Shown in pieces: positions 18,728 through 28,654 of a stretch of 42,500 nt of DNA. The translations under genes and the position numbers were made by a program. Numbering within the stretch: position 1 is the first letter of the stretch; every line of letters begins with the position of its first letter. Source of the stretch: Flavobacteriales bacterium UBA4466 (lineage in GTDB: Bacteria > Bacteroidota > Bacteroidia > Flavobacteriales_D > Sanyastnellaceae); contig CAJJDD010000011.1 of assembly GCA_905182895.1 (NCBI GenBank), forward strand, positions 1 to 42,500. The letters are read 5' to 3'. The notes under the pieces are model-generated. The model ran no database searches. It was not told the DNA's origin and saw nothing but the letters and a program-made list of their open reading frames with translations.

Positions 18728-19321
18728 TTAGCTTTCTCCAGTTCGCTTATTGATCTCGTCTCTAAGAATGGTAGCTTTTTCATAATCTTCATCTTCCAAA
18801 GCTTGATTTAACTGTGCTTCTAATTCTACTACTGATAAAGCCTCTGTGCTTTCTTCTACCATTTTAGTTTCTGAAGCCACTAAATCGTCCTCATTAAACG
18901 CTCCATCTTCTCCTTCAGCATCTATTCCCGCAGAGTCCAAAATGAAGTCATAACAGTAAATAGGGCATTCAAACCTCACCGCTACTGCCACAGCATCACT
19001 GGTTCTGGCATCTATCTCTGCTTTACGGCCATCTTGTACAGCTATTATTTTAGCAAAAAAGATTCCTTCGATAAGATTGTAAATGATTATTTCCTCTATA
19101 TCTATGGTAAATGCTGTAGAAAAGCTTTTAAATAAATCATGCGTGAGCGGTCTGCTCGGAGTCATTTTTTCCAACTCTATAGCTATAGCCTGAGCTTCAT
19201 GCCCTCCTATCACAATAGGAAGCTTTTTATGACCGTCTATTTGCTTTAGCACTAGAGCATAAGCCCCACTAGTGGAGCCGCTAGGCGCTATATCAGATAT
19301 CTCTAACTCTATTTTATCCAT
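18728..19321 (-). CDS. Bifunctional nuclease family protein (DUF151) with UvrB/UvrC motif
   Basis: 197 residues. Residues 1 to about 135 match the bifunctional nuclease domain (LVLKQIDGHKKLPIVIGGHE, then EKMTPSRPLTHDL and ARTSDAVAVAVRF). An acidic linker follows, then a C-terminal UvrB/UvrC-type helical hairpin: LEAQLNQALEDEDYEKATIL with RDEINKR. The Bacteroidota form usually has this fusion. The UVR motif mediates protein contacts in UvrB-UvrC and related proteins; the precise substrate here is unknown. It is separated from etfA by a terminator and so is transcribed independently. Confidence 0.9.
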   Translation of the reverse strand: MDKIELEISDIAPSGSTSGAYALVLKQIDGHKKLPIVIGGHEAQAIAIELEKMTPSRPLTHDLFKSFSTAFTIDIEEIIIYNLIEGIFFAKIIAVQDGRKAEIDARTSDAVAVAVRFECPIYCYDFILDSAGIDAEGEDGAFNEDDLVASETKMVEESTEALSVVELEAQLNQALEDEDYEKATILRDEINKRTGES

Positions 19322-19327
19322 ATGTAG

Positions 19328-19362
19328 AAAAAAAACGGAAGACTGTGTGGTCTCCCGTTTTT
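19328..19362 (-). terminator. Intrinsic terminator of etfBA
   Basis: On the minus strand AAAACGGGAGAC and GTCTTCCGTTTT form a stem with one mismatch and a CACACA loop, followed by T-rich sequence. It lies 67 bases after the etfA stop and before the bifunctional nuclease start. Confidence 0.75.
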
Positions 19363-19428
19363 CACTCTGTAAAAGTAAATATTTCGAATGAGCTAAACTA
19401 ACAGCAGCACTGTCAGATTATTCTCAAA

Positions 19429-20388
19429 TCATTTAGATGCGTTAAAAGCCTTAGCAGCAGCTATTAGTTTAGGAACTACTTCAAATGCATCTCCTACGAT
19501 TCCGTAATCAGCAGCCTTAAAGAAAGGAGCTTCTGAATCCGTGTTTACGACTACTATTTTTTTAGAACCATTTACACCGGCCAAATGCTGGATAGCACCG
19601 CTAATTCCAATAGCGATATATAAATTAGGTCTTATAGCTACACCAGTTTGACCTACGTGCTCATGGTGTGGTCTCCAACCTATATCTGAAACTGGTCTAG
19701 AGCAAGCAGTGGTAGCGCCTAATTCAGTAGCTAACTCTTCTATCATCCCCCAATTCTCCGGTCCTTTCATTCCTCTCCCTGCGCTAACTACTAATTCTGC
19801 TTCTGGAAGCGGAACTACATTAGATTCCTCTACTTTCACTTCTTTCACAGTTACAGAAGCAGCACCAGCATCACCAGACCATGCAGAAACCTCTGCAGAA
19901 CCTCCATGTTCATGGAGACCATGAGAGTTTGGAAGAATGGCTAATATTTTTTTATCAGAAGTAATACTCACCTGAGCTATAGCTTTTCCAGAGAATACGT
20001 TTTTCTTTACTGTAAATCCAGCTGAAGTATCGGGTAAACCTGTTACTCCTGTTACTATTCCACAGTTTAATCTAGCGGCTAATCTAGGAGCCACTTGTTT
20101 ACCGTCATTGTCATGACTAGTAACTATCATGCTAGCACCTTCATCAGAAATTACTGCGTTTACCATATTGGTAACCTGAGTACTATCAGAATGATTAACA
20201 GAAGCTCCTACTAATAATTTAGAAGCTCCATAAGCTCCAGCTCCACCGTCTCCTTCTACAGAACCTGCAGTTATAGCCGTTACTGAATCTCCAGAGGTTT
20301 TAGCCATATCTGCCGCGTAGCAAATAGCCTCTAACCCTGCTTTATTTATTTTTCCTTTTGTGTTTGATACAAAAACTACTATTGACAT
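19429..20388 (-). CDS. etfA: Electron transfer flavoprotein subunit alpha
   Basis: 319 residues, intact. The C-terminal FAD-binding domain carries the ETF-alpha signature: SGAIQHLAGVNGSKKIVVVN then TDSEAPFFKAADYG. The preceding VVSAGRGMKGPENW and SRPVSDIGW segments also contact FAD in the family. With EtfB it accepts electrons from acyl-CoA and other dehydrogenases and passes them to ETF:quinone oxidoreductase. It starts 19 bases after etfB. Confidence 0.95.
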   Translation of the reverse strand: MSIVVFVSNTKGKINKAGLEAICYAADMAKTSGDSVTAITAGSVEGDGGAGAYGASKLLVGASVNHSDSTQVTNMVNAVISDEGASMIVTSHDNDGKQVAPRLAARLNCGIVTGVTGLPDTSAGFTVKKNVFSGKAIAQVSITSDKKILAILPNSHGLHEHGGSAEVSAWSGDAGAASVTVKEVKVEESNVVPLPEAELVVSAGRGMKGPENWGMIEELATELGATTACSRPVSDIGWRPHHEHVGQTGVAIRPNLYIAIGISGAIQHLAGVNGSKKIVVVNTDSEAPFFKAADYGIVGDAFEVVPKLIAAAKAFNASK

Positions 20389-20407
20389 TTTCTTTCTCTT
20401 TTAAGGG

Positions 20408-21147
20408 TTAGATAACTTTAGCTTCACTATGTAATAAAGCGATTAATTCTCCTGCGTTTTCAGCATCTATGTACTTGCACTCTGCTTTAGCAGGAGGAAG
20501 CTCATAATTAACTACAGAAGTATGCGACTCTCCTCCAGAAGGAGGTATCACGTTAAGTGGCTTAGACCTCGCAGCCATAATCCCTCTCATATTCGGAATT
20601 CGTTGCTCCGCCATTCCTTTAGCAGCGCTTAAAACAAACCCTCCATTGACTTCTAACACTTCGGACCCCCCTTGTATATCTCTTTCTATGGTAGCTGTAT
20701 CTCCATCTAAATCTAACTTAGTGGCCATGGCCACATAGGGTAAGCCAACTAATTCTGCTATCATACCTCCTAACTGTCCTCCATTGTAATTGATGGTCTC
20801 TTTTCCAGTTAAAATAATATTATAGCCATTCTCTTTAGCATAATTCGCTATTTGCTGCGCTACAAATAAAGCATCTGTATCGGCCGCATCTACTCTTACA
20901 GCCTCATCAGCTCCAATGGCTAAAGATTTTCTAATAATAGGATCATTGCTAGCATCTCCTACCGAAATGACCGTGACTTTTCCACCTATAGCTTCTTTTA
21001 ATTCTAACGCTCTAACAAGAGCATACCACTCATCATAAGGGTTAACTATAAATTGAACACCATTCTCATCGAACTTCGTTCCTCCTCTGTAAAATTTATT
21101 TTTGATGTTGTATCTGGAACACTGCTAATACAAACTAATATATTCAT
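20408..21147 (-). CDS. etfB: Electron transfer flavoprotein subunit beta, one frameshift
   Basis: The start MNILVCISSVPDTTSKINFT at 21147 is the family N-terminus. The frame then fails at about 21085 and resumes as GGTKFDENGVQFIVNPYDEW, continuing unbroken to the stop at 20408. The span is 740 bases, one short of 741, exactly what a single lost base in a 246-residue protein gives. The later ILTGKETINYNGGQLGGM and LPYVAMATKLDL stretches are typical of EtfB, which binds AMP and pairs with EtfA. The near-perfect remainder argues that the deletion is a sequence error. Confidence 0.93.
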
Positions 21148-21177
21148 TTCTTAAAATTTAATTGTGATTTAATTATA

Positions 21178-21185
21178 CAAACTTA
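21178..21185 (-). promoter_or_regulatory. etfBA promoter -7 element
   Basis: TAAGTTTG on the minus strand matches TAnnTTTG and would start transcription about 25 bases before the etfB ATG. Confidence 0.5.
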
Positions 21186-21277
21186 AATAAAATCAAGGAA
21201 ATAATACTTGGCTTTACAACAAAATACTAGCTGAAAATTTACTCTTTTTTTCTAAAAAAGTGCCTGATAAATTCGGC

Positions 21278-21300
21278 TTAAGTGTATATATTACACTTAA
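21278..21300. promoter_or_regulatory. Perfect 9-bp inverted repeat in the etfBA/pdhB divergent region (candidate operator)
   Basis: TTAAGTGTA, spacer TATAT, TACACTTAA. It lies between the two divergent promoters, about 93 bases upstream of the etfBA -7 element and 46 bases upstream of the pdhB -7. Symmetry and position suit a dimeric regulator. No candidate regulator gene is adjacent. Confidence 0.5.
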
Positions 21301-21320
21301 CCATATAGTGATAAAAAAGG

Positions 21321-21329
21321 GCGTTGCAA
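21321..21329 (+). repeat. GCGTTGCAA iterated motif, site 6
   Basis: Exact copy overlapping the -33 TTG box of the pdhB promoter. Confidence 0.5.
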
Positions 21330-21353
21330 TGGTGAGAAATATTACTATTTTTG
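21324..21353 (+). promoter_or_regulatory. pdhB promoter
   Basis: TTG at 21324-21326 and TATTTTTG at 21346-21353 are separated by 19 bases, the expected Bacteroidota spacing. The ATG at 21373 follows by 19 bases. Confidence 0.6.
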
Positions 21354-21372
21354 ACGCTCGAAATTTAAGACG

Positions 21373-22359
21373 ATGAAAGAAATCCAATTCAGAGAAGCTA
21401 TAGCAGAAGCTATGTCAGAAGAAATGAGAAGAGACGAAAGAGTCTTTCTTATGGGAGAAGAAGTAGCCGAATATAACGGTGCTTACAAGGCTAGCAAAGG
21501 AATGCTAGACGAATTCGGTGCTAGAAGAGTTATAGACACACCTATAGCAGAGCTTGGATTTAGTGGGATAGCAGTTGGTGCTGCCATGAATGGGTTAAGA
21601 CCAATAGTAGAATTCATGACTTGGAATTTTGCCCTTCTAGCCTCAGACCAAATTATTAACTCTGCCGCTAAAATGCTTCAGATGTCTGGCGGACAGTTCA
21701 ATGTTCCAATCGTGTTTAGAGGGGCTAATGCCCAAGCAGGTCAACTAGCAGCTACGCACTCTCAGAGTTTCGAGCCTATGTACTCTCATATTCCCGGATT
21801 AAAAGTAATTACTCCGAGTAACCCTGCGGATATGAAAGGTTTATTGAAAGCTGCAATTAGAGATAATGACCCTGTTCTTATAATGGAATCTGAAAAAATG
21901 TATGGAGATAAAGGAATGGTTCCTGAAGGGGAATATCTAATTCCTATAGGAGTAGCTGATGTGGTTAAAGAGGGAACTGATATTACTATAGTTTCTTTCG
22001 GAAAAATAATGAAGGACTGCAATAAAGCTGCTGAAGAGCTAGCTAAGGAAGGAATCAGTGCTGAGGTTATTGACCTAAGAACTATTCGCCCATTAGATAT
22101 AGATACTATAATTAAGTCTGTGAAGAAAACAAACCGACTGATTATCGTAGAAGAAAGCTTCCCTGTAGGATCTGTATGCAGCGAGGTAGCTTATAGAGTT
22201 CAAAGAAATGCATTTGATTATTTAGATGCTCCTATCCAGAGATTAACCCAGAGCGACACCCCTTTCCCGTTCGCTACTACACTTATAGCTGAAGCACTTC
22301 CTGATGTTTCTAAAATAGTAAAGGCCGCTAAAGAGGCTATGTATCTTAAGAAAGCATAG
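21373..22359 (+). CDS. pdhB: Pyruvate dehydrogenase E1 component, beta subunit
   Basis: 328 residues, intact and of normal length. Conserved stretches are FLMGEEVAEYNGAYKASKGM, RVIDTPIAELGFSGIAVGAA, and the C-terminal VIDLRTIRPLDIDTI and EESFPVGSVCSEV transketolase-C segments. With the alpha subunit (not in the window) it forms the thiamine-diphosphate enzyme that decarboxylates pyruvate toward acetyl-CoA. A branched-chain 2-oxoacid E1 beta is the close alternative, but the overall sequence resembles the pyruvate type. It has its own promoter and is followed by a separate hppA promoter. Confidence 0.92.
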   Translation: MKEIQFREAIAEAMSEEMRRDERVFLMGEEVAEYNGAYKASKGMLDEFGARRVIDTPIAELGFSGIAVGAAMNGLRPIVEFMTWNFALLASDQIINSAAKMLQMSGGQFNVPIVFRGANAQAGQLAATHSQSFEPMYSHIPGLKVITPSNPADMKGLLKAAIRDNDPVLIMESEKMYGDKGMVPEGEYLIPIGVADVVKEGTDITIVSFGKIMKDCNKAAEELAKEGISAEVIDLRTIRPLDIDTIIKSVKKTNRLIIVEESFPVGSVCSEVAYRVQRNAFDYLDAPIQRLTQSDTPFPFATTLIAEALPDVSKIVKAAKEAMYLKKA

Positions 22360-22443
22360 AAAATATTGAGCAAAGTTAAATTAAAGAGAATCCTGTTTTT
22401 TTTGATTCATTAACTCAGTAATAATCAACCTATCTTTAATGGG

Positions 22444-22474
22444 TTGCCTAAGTGCGCGTGATACCTTATTTTTG
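22444..22474 (+). promoter_or_regulatory. hppA promoter
   Basis: TTG at 22444-22446 and TATTTTTG at 22467-22474, 20 bases apart. The predicted leader to the ATG at 22514 is about 35 bases. Confidence 0.6.
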
Positions 22475-22513
22475 CGCACCTTTTTTAAACACGAATAAAC
22501 ACAAAATAATAAT

Positions 22514-24760
22514 ATGGAAGCGTATATGATTTATATGCCAATAGTAATGGCTATCCTTGGATTGCTTTACATGGTAACTAAAAAATCTTGGGTTATGAAA
22601 CAAGATGCCGGTGACGGTAAAATGAAAGAGATTTCTGATCACATCTATGAAGGTGCGCTCGCATTCTTAAAAGCAGAATATCGACTATTAACATTTTTCG
22701 TTATTGGAGCAAGTCTTGTTTTAGCTGGTATTGCGTTTTATATGAATAGCACTTATTTAATTGTAGTCGCTTTTATTATTGGAGCTATCTTCTCTGCTTT
22801 TGCAGGAAACATGGGAATGAAAATTGCGACCAAAACAAATGTTAGAACAACTCAAGCTGCAAAAACGAGTTTACCAAATGCATTAAAAGTATCTTTTGGT
22901 GGCGGAACTGTTATGGGATTAGGAGTAGCTGGTTTAGCTGTCTTAGGTTTAACCCTTTTCTTTATTTTATTCTTTCACCTGTTCATGGGCGGTGTTTGGA
23001 CTAACACCAGCGATATGACTGTTGTTTTAGAAGCATTGGCTGGTTTCTCATTAGGTGCTGAGTCTATTGCTTTATTTGCGAGAGTTGGTGGTGGTATTTA
23101 TACCAAAGCCGCTGATGTTGGTGCTGATTTAGCGGGCAAAGTTCAAGCTGACATTCCTGAAGACGACCCAAGAAACCCAGCAACAATTGCTGACAATGTA
23201 GGTGACAATGTAGGAGATGTAGCAGGTATGGGAGCTGATTTATTTGGCTCATATGTAGCTACCGTTTTAGCTGCAATGGTTTTAGGAAACTATGTTATTA
23301 AGGATATGGGTGGATCAATTCAAGATGCTTTTGGCGGAATTGGCCCCATCCTTTTACCAATGTCTATAGCAGGTGTAGGAATTATCATTTCTCTTATCGG
23401 AACTTTATTAGTTAAGATCTCATCTAACGATGCGAAAGAAAAGGATGTACAAAAAGCATTAAACATCGGAAATTGGGCATCTATTGCAATGGTCGCTGTC
23501 GCATGTTACGGTTTAGTAACATGGATGCTTCCAGCAACAATGCAAATGGATTTCTTCGGAGAAGGTATTCAAGAGATTTCATCAATGAGAGTTTTCTATG
23601 CTTGTTTAGTTGGTTTAGTGGTAGGAGCTGGAATCTCAGCATTTACTGAATACTACACTGGTTTAGGTTCAAAACCAATTTTAAAAATCGTACAACAATC
23701 AAGTACTGGAGCTGGAACAAATATAATTGCTGGTTTAGCTACTGGTATGATTTCTACGTTTTCTTCAGTTTTATTATTTGCTGCTGCTATTTGGGCTTCT
23801 TATGCCTTGGCTGGATTTTATGGTGTTGCTTTAGCCGCTTCTGCCATGATGGCAACAACAGCTATGCAATTAGCGATTGATGCTTTTGGACCAATTGCTG
23901 ACAATGCTGGTGGTATTGCCGAAATGAGCGAACAAGACCCTATCGTTAGAGAAAGAACTGATATTTTAGATGCTGTTGGTAATACAACTGCTGCAACCGG
24001 TAAAGGTTTTGCTATCGCATCAGCAGCGCTAACTTCTTTAGCATTGTTCGCAGCATACGTTACGTTCACAGGAATAGATGGAATTAACATATTTAAAGCA
24101 CCAGTATTAGCAATGTTATTTGTAGGTGGTATGGTACCAGTTGTATTCTCTGCATTAGCTATGAATGCCGTAGGTAAAGCAGCAATGGAAATGGTAAATG
24201 AAGTAGTAAGACAGTTTAAAGAAATTCCAGGAATAATGGAAGGAACTGGAAAACCAGAGTACGATAAATGTGTGGCTATTTCTACAAAAGCATCTTTAAA
24301 AGAAATGATGCTACCTGGTCTTTTAACTATAGGTTTCCCAATAGCTGTAGTCTTAGTAGGTAAATTAGTTTATCAAGATAATAACATGTTGGTGGCCGAA
24401 ATGCTAGGTGGCTATATGGCAGGCGTTACTGTTTCAGGTGTACTATGGGCGATTTTCCAAAACAATGCTGGAGGCGCTTGGGATAACGCTAAGAAGTCTT
24501 TCGAAGCTGGTGTAGAGATTAACGGAGTAATGACATATAAAGGTTCTGACGCACATAAAGCTGCAGTAACTGGAGATACAGTTGGAGATCCATTCAAAGA
24601 TACTTCTGGTCCTTCTATGAACATTCTCATCAAGCTTACTTGTCTTATAGGATTAGTTATCGCTCCTATGTTAGGCGGTCATTCCTTAGAAAACCATGGA
24701 CAGGATGTAGATGATTCTAAGAATAAATTCGAACTATCCGTTAACGAAGAAATAAACTAA
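22514..24760 (+). CDS. hppA: Membrane-bound ion-pumping pyrophosphatase, K+-dependent, probably H+-type
   Basis: 748 residues, intact, with about 16 membrane helices. It couples hydrolysis of pyrophosphate to ion transport across the inner membrane. Substrate-site signatures include [35 protein letters not shown] and the C-terminal [24 protein letters not shown] has Ala where K+-independent enzymes have Lys, so it should be K+-dependent. The helix 6 stretch reads LFGSY, lacking the Glu of Na+-pumping types, while helix 5 reads GAESIALF, placing a Glu there as I recall for the Flavobacterium johnsoniae-type H+ pump. Codon use in the first two thirds differs from neighbours (few ATA, very many TTA). 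It is followed after 2 bases by the YceI lipoprotein gene. Confidence 0.95.
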   Translation: MEAYMIYMPIVMAILGLLYMVTKKSWVMKQDAGDGKMKEISDHIYEGALAFLKAEYRLLTFFVIGASLVLAGIAFYMNSTYLIVVAFIIGAIFSAFAGNMGMKIATKTNVRTTQAAKTSLPNALKVSFGGGTVMGLGVAGLAVLGLTLFFILFFHLFMGGVWTNTSDMTVVLEALAGFSLGAESIALFARVGGGIYTKAADVGADLAGKVQADIPEDDPRNPATIADNVGDNVGDVAGMGADLFGSYVATVLAAMVLGNYVIKDMGGSIQDAFGGIGPILLPMSIAGVGIIISLIGTLLVKISSNDAKEKDVQKALNIGNWASIAMVAVACYGLVTWMLPATMQMDFFGEGIQEISSMRVFYACLVGLVVGAGISAFTEYYTGLGSKPILKIVQQSSTGAGTNIIAGLATGMISTFSSVLLFAAAIWASYALAGFYGVALAASAMMATTAMQLAIDAFGPIADNAGGIAEMSEQDPIVRERTDILDAVGNTTAATGKGFAIASAALTSLALFAAYVTFTGIDGINIFKAPVLAMLFVGGMVPVVFSALAMNAVGKAAMEMVNEVVRQFKEIPGIMEGTGKPEYDKCVAISTKASLKEMMLPGLLTIGFPIAVVLVGKLVYQDNNMLVAEMLGGYMAGVTVSGVLWAIFQNNAGGAWDNAKKSFEAGVEINGVMTYKGSDAHKAAVTGDTVGDPFKDTSGPSMNILIKLTCLIGLVIAPMLGGHSLENHGQDVDDSKNKFELSVNEEIN

Positions 24761-24762
24761 AG

Positions 24763-25561
24763 ATGTTAAAAAACATATTTCACATAGGAGCGATAGTTAT
24801 TCTTTTAGCTAGCTGCTCTAGTTCTCCCAAAGAATATTCAGCATGTGACTGTTATGAGCTAATGAAGTCAAAAGGAAAGTCTCCAGAGGGGCTTAAGAAG
24901 TGTACAGAAAAATCAACTGCTGACGAAGAGTTTATGCATGAAATTACTAAGTGTGCTGCAACGTCTATGGGATTTGATGCGGATAAAATTAACATAAGCA
25001 GTTTACCTAAAGCGCCTAAGCAAGGAACTTATGCGGTAGAAACTGCTAAAAGTAAAATCAAATGGGCTGGCAGAAAATTGGCTGGAGGTCACTCCGGAAA
25101 TATCTTCATCAAATCCGGAGATTTTACAATGGACGAAAAAGGATTAATTTCTGGTGGAAATATAGTAATGGACATGAGTTCTATTACTGTTACTGATATC
25201 GAAGATCAAAAGTCTAACAGTGATCTAGTTGGTCATCTAATGGATGATGATTTCTTTGGCGTAGCTAATCATCCAGAGGCTAGCTTTAACATCACGAGTT
25301 CTGAACTTATGTCATCTGCGACTGGAGCTCAAACTAATTTCACAGTGTCTGGGGACCTAATCCTTAAAGGAATAAGCAAACCAACTAAAAGTAGTTACTG
25401 TACCTAAAAACATTGAAGGTAATGTATCTGTAGCTGGAGCCCTTAAATTTGACAGAACTGATTATGGCATCAAATACAATTCAGGGAAATTCTTTGACGC
25501 ACTTGGAGATAAGGTCATTAAAGATGAAGTACTACTGCAAATAACTATAGTGGCTAAGTAG
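24763..25561 (+). CDS. YceI-domain lipoprotein, one frameshift
   Basis: A lipoprotein signal (HIGAIVILLASC lipobox) is followed by a Cys-containing stretch (CDCYELM, KKCTEKS, ITKCAATSMG; about residues 28-70). From about residue 85 comes a YceI-like beta-barrel: YAVETAKSKIKWAGRKLAGG, then HSGNIFIKSGDF, VMDMSSITVTDIE and HPEASFNITSSEL. The frame breaks near 25385-25390 in an A-rich stretch and resumes as LKVVTVPKNIEGNVSVAGAL to VLLQITIVAK. YceI proteins bind isoprenoid-like lipids in the periplasm, and the family is often linked to quinone or stress functions. It starts 2 bases after hppA, so it is probably in the same transcript. Confidence 0.85.
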
Positions 25562-25580
25562 TATAAAAAAACATAGACAT

Positions 25581-25614
25581 AAAAAAAACCATCTCATTTG
25601 AGATGGTTTTTTTT
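25581..25614. terminator. Bidirectional intrinsic terminator
   Basis: A-run, CCATCTC, four-base loop ATTT, GAGATGG, T-run: a perfect stem flanked by eight A and eight T. It serves the hppA-YceI transcript and the convergent deoxynucleoside kinase gene. Confidence 0.9.
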
Positions 25615-25629
25615 GTCTTAATCTTTTCT

Positions 25630-26259
25630 CTAGACTTCTTGCTGTTCAAATAAACCATGAAGCTCTGCATCAACTTTCGTTATGATGTTATTCAGGTCTC
25701 CTGCGTCATCATTGAAGTAATTATCATCAACATCTATTATTAGAAGCTTCCCTTTATCATACGTGCTAATCCAAGCCTCATACCGCTCATTTAGTCTCGT
25801 TAAATAATCTATTCTTATACTATTCTCATATTCTCTACCTCTTTTTTGAATTTGCTCTACTAAAGTTGATACACTTGCCCTTAGGTATATAAGTAAGTCA
25901 GGCCCCTCTATAAAATCATCCATTAGATTAAAGATTTCTTTATAGTTATCAAAATCTCTTGAGCTCATTAAGCCCATTGAATGTAAGTTAGGAGCAAAAA
26001 TATATGCATCTTCATAAATTGTTCTATCCTGAATATATTTTTGGCCACTTTTTTTAATATCAACTATTTGTCTAAATCTACTATTCAAAAAATATACTTG
26101 TAGATTAAATGACCACCTTTGCATATCTTTATAAAAATCATTTAAATAAGGATTATTCTCAACATCTTCATAATGGGCTTTCCATTTGTAGTGTTTTGAT
26201 AAAAGAGTTGTAAGTGTTGTTTTTCCCGAACCAATATTTCCAGCAATAGCTATATGCAT
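25630..26259 (-). CDS. Deoxynucleoside kinase (dGK/dAK family)
   Basis: 209 residues, intact. The P-loop is GNIGSGKTTL (residues 7-16); YEDVENNPYLNDFYKDMQRW follows the family pattern for the substrate-binding helix, and QDRTIYEDAYIF holds the DR(S/T) motif. A lid-like arginine-rich stretch, QIQKRGREYE, is visible. It phosphorylates deoxynucleosides for salvage in the cytoplasm; specificity (dG, dA or dC) cannot be read from sequence alone. It is the last gene of a leftward group after the GH3 ligase and the propeller-like gene. Confidence 0.9.
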   Translation of the reverse strand: MHIAIAGNIGSGKTTLTTLLSKHYKWKAHYEDVENNPYLNDFYKDMQRWSFNLQVYFLNSRFRQIVDIKKSGQKYIQDRTIYEDAYIFAPNLHSMGLMSSRDFDNYKEIFNLMDDFIEGPDLLIYLRASVSTLVEQIQKRGREYENSIRIDYLTRLNERYEAWISTYDKGKLLIIDVDDNYFNDDAGDLNNIITKVDAELHGLFEQQEV

Positions 26260-26343
26260 ATTCTAATTTTTTACTAAAATATAAAAGAAGTGAAAATACA
26301 AAAAAAATCAGGGGATTATTAGAAAAACTTTTCCACTAAAAGC

Positions 26344-27113
26344 CTAATTCGAGACCTCACTTAAGCTCAATAATCCTTGGCTAAATATCGCAGAAGGCTC
26401 TGTATTATAAAAATTCCCGACTATCATCTCATCCTCAAACGAATAAAGCAAAACAGGCTCAGTATAAACCTCGGCATCTATGGCGTAAACATCCTTCTCA
26501 TTTAAATAAATAATTTTTGATTCTGAGAAGTGAATCTTACTACGAAAATCAATATTTTTTTTCGAAAAGTGCCATACTGATCAAAGACAAGAACCTCTTC
26601 TTCAGACGAAACCAAATAAAGAAAATTACCTGACTCCTTGAGCAAAACAAATTCACCGAGATCTCCTTCAGTCCAAAGAGCCAAACTAGCAGTTTCATTC
26701 TGTACTTCCCCATTTCTATTTATCCTAACCAACTTTTGTTCAGCTGACCTATAGAGCCACAGGTGATTCTGAAAAGAGGAACATACCAAAGAAACATCGT
26801 ATAGAGATAAGTCATTAAAACTTAATCCTTGATTTTGTTCCGAAAGAGTGTTATCTAAAAAAACAACCTCATTGTTTTCACCATAATAAACGACTATTCT
26901 CAGAGGATTTGTGACATCCACTGAAGTTATCTCTCCCTTCCTTAAGTTACTGTAGGAAAAATGATTTACACCCGCCTTATTGTAGCTTAAAAGAGACGTG
27001 TCATCGTATATATAAACATTTTGGAACTCATCTAATGCGACATTCCCTTCCAACTCACATGGTGTCTGCCAGAGAAGAATAAATTGGAATAGATAATATA
27101 AAAAAATAGTCAT
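26344..27113 (-). CDS. Unrecognised secreted or membrane-anchored protein, possible beta-propeller, one frameshift
   Basis: About 256 residues from the ATG at 27113 (MTIFLYYLFQFILLWQTPCE, a short signal-like segment) to the TAG at 26344. Repeating strands (LDEFQNVYIYDDTSLLSYNK, VFLDNTLSEQNQGLSFNDL, HLWLYRSAEQKLVRINRNGE, FLYLVSSEEEVLVFDQYG) have the 'variable-position-value' look of a beta-propeller, but no family is recognised. The frame breaks in an A8 run near 26560. Adding one A gives NIDFRSKIHFSESKIIYLNE to SLSEVSN. It lies 7 bases after the GH3 ligase gene, so the two are likely cotranscribed. Confidence 0.6.
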
Positions 27114-27120
27114 GTTATAT

Positions 27121-28654
27121 TTAATGTAATTCTTCGGCCAAATAGCCTGTTTCGATAAGAGAATTAATTTCATCTAGGTATTCCCTGTTGTTAGACAACC
27201 TAGGGACTTTGTTTTGACCTCCTAACTTCCCTCTTTTCTTCATCCATTTGTAAAACGTTCCTTTGGGCAGAATTCTTATAAGTGGTTCTTCTAATGCTAA
27301 ATTATATGCCCGCTTAGATTGGTAATCTGTATTCTCGCGTTGCAACGCCTGATCCAAAACAACTCGAAATTTATCTATATCACTCGGTGCTTCCTGGAAC
27401 TCAATAAACCACTCATGCCTGCCCTTATTTGTCTGACCAATATAGACTGGACCAGCTGTGAAATCTGAAATCGTAGCCGAAGTCTCAGCGCATGCTACCT
27501 CTAAAGCAGCTACTGCATTATCAATTACAACCTCCTCTCCAAAAGCATTCATAAAATGTTTTGTTCTACCGGTTATTCTTAATCGATAAGGATCAATTGA
27601 GGTAAACATTACAGAATCTCCTAATTGATAACGCCATAACCCAGCATTAGTGGAAATTACCAATGCATAAACCTCTCCCAAAGTCACCTCGTTTAAACTT
27701 AGCGTTTTAGGCTGGTCATCATTCACATTTGCCAAAGGGATGAACTCATAATAAATCCCATAATCTAACATTAAAAGCATGTCTTTCTCTCCTAATCTGT
27801 CTTGAATCCCGAAAAAGCCCTCTGAAGCATTATAGGTCTCCAAATAATTCATCTTCGAAGAATCAATAAGACTTTCAAACTGTTTACGGTACGGTGAAAA
27901 ACTAACGCCTCCATGTAAAAACAATTCTAGATTCGGCCAAACATCCGTTGCTACATTTTTTTTCTTTAATAATTTCATTCATTATTACTAACACCCAAGA
28001 AGGAGCACCAGCAATTATTTGAACATCGTCTTTAGGAGAATTCTTAACTACATATTTTAGTTTTTCTTCCCAGTTCTGGCTTAGTAGAAGTTTTATTTTT
28101 TTTGGGGAGCGTCTCCACTCACACCACCAAGGCAAATTTTTCATTATAATAGCTGATAAGTCTCCTTCAACTGTTTTAGTATTCCCAGAGAATTTGTTTT
28201 CGTTGCCCCCAACTATTAAATGTTTCCCTTTGAAAAGTTGAGTATTTGGATTGTTTTTATAGTAAATTGATAATAAATCTTTACCACCTTTATAATGACA
28301 CTCTTTTAAGGAATCTAAAGTTACTGGGATATACTTACTCTCTCCACTTGTGGTGCCTGAAGATTTAGCAAACCATTTTTGCTTCGTAGGCCATAGAAGG
28401 TTTTGTTCCCCCTCTCTAAGACGAGAGATGTATGGCTCAAAATCTTCATATGTTCTAATAGGAACGCGCTCTTTAAACTGGCTAGCACTCTTAATAGAAC
28501 TGAAGTCATACATGAGACCAAACTCTGTATGCTGAGCCATTCTGCACAAATCCTTCATCAACTCCTCCTGAACCTCCAATGGGTATTTCTTAAAGAGCTC
28601 TATTTGATGAACTCTTTTTTTCATAAACCAGGAAAAAACGGAATTAAGTGGCAT
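27121..28654 (-). CDS. GH3-family acyl-adenylate ligase-like protein, one frameshift
   Basis: About 510 residues from MPLNSVFSWFMKKR at 28654, the usual start of bacterial GH3 proteins. N-terminal features are FGLMYDFSSIKSASQFKERV, then PIRTYEDFEPYI and the ATP-binding SSGTTSGESKYIPVT. After the frame break in an A8 run near 27960 the protein continues as NVATDVWPNLELFLHGGVSF, with YNASEGFFGIQ and VISTNAGLWRYQLGDSVMF, all GH3 hallmarks. The plant relatives link amino acids to jasmonate or auxin by adenylation. The role in Bacteroidota is unknown; lipid or amino-acid conjugation is inference. Deleting one A restores KEKNVATDVW. Confidence 0.88.
27337..27348. repeat. GCGTTGCAACGC palindrome, site 7
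   Basis: Full palindrome inside the GH3 gene, again encoding Ala-Leu-Gln-Arg with GCG-TTG-CAA-CGC. Confidence 0.5.
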
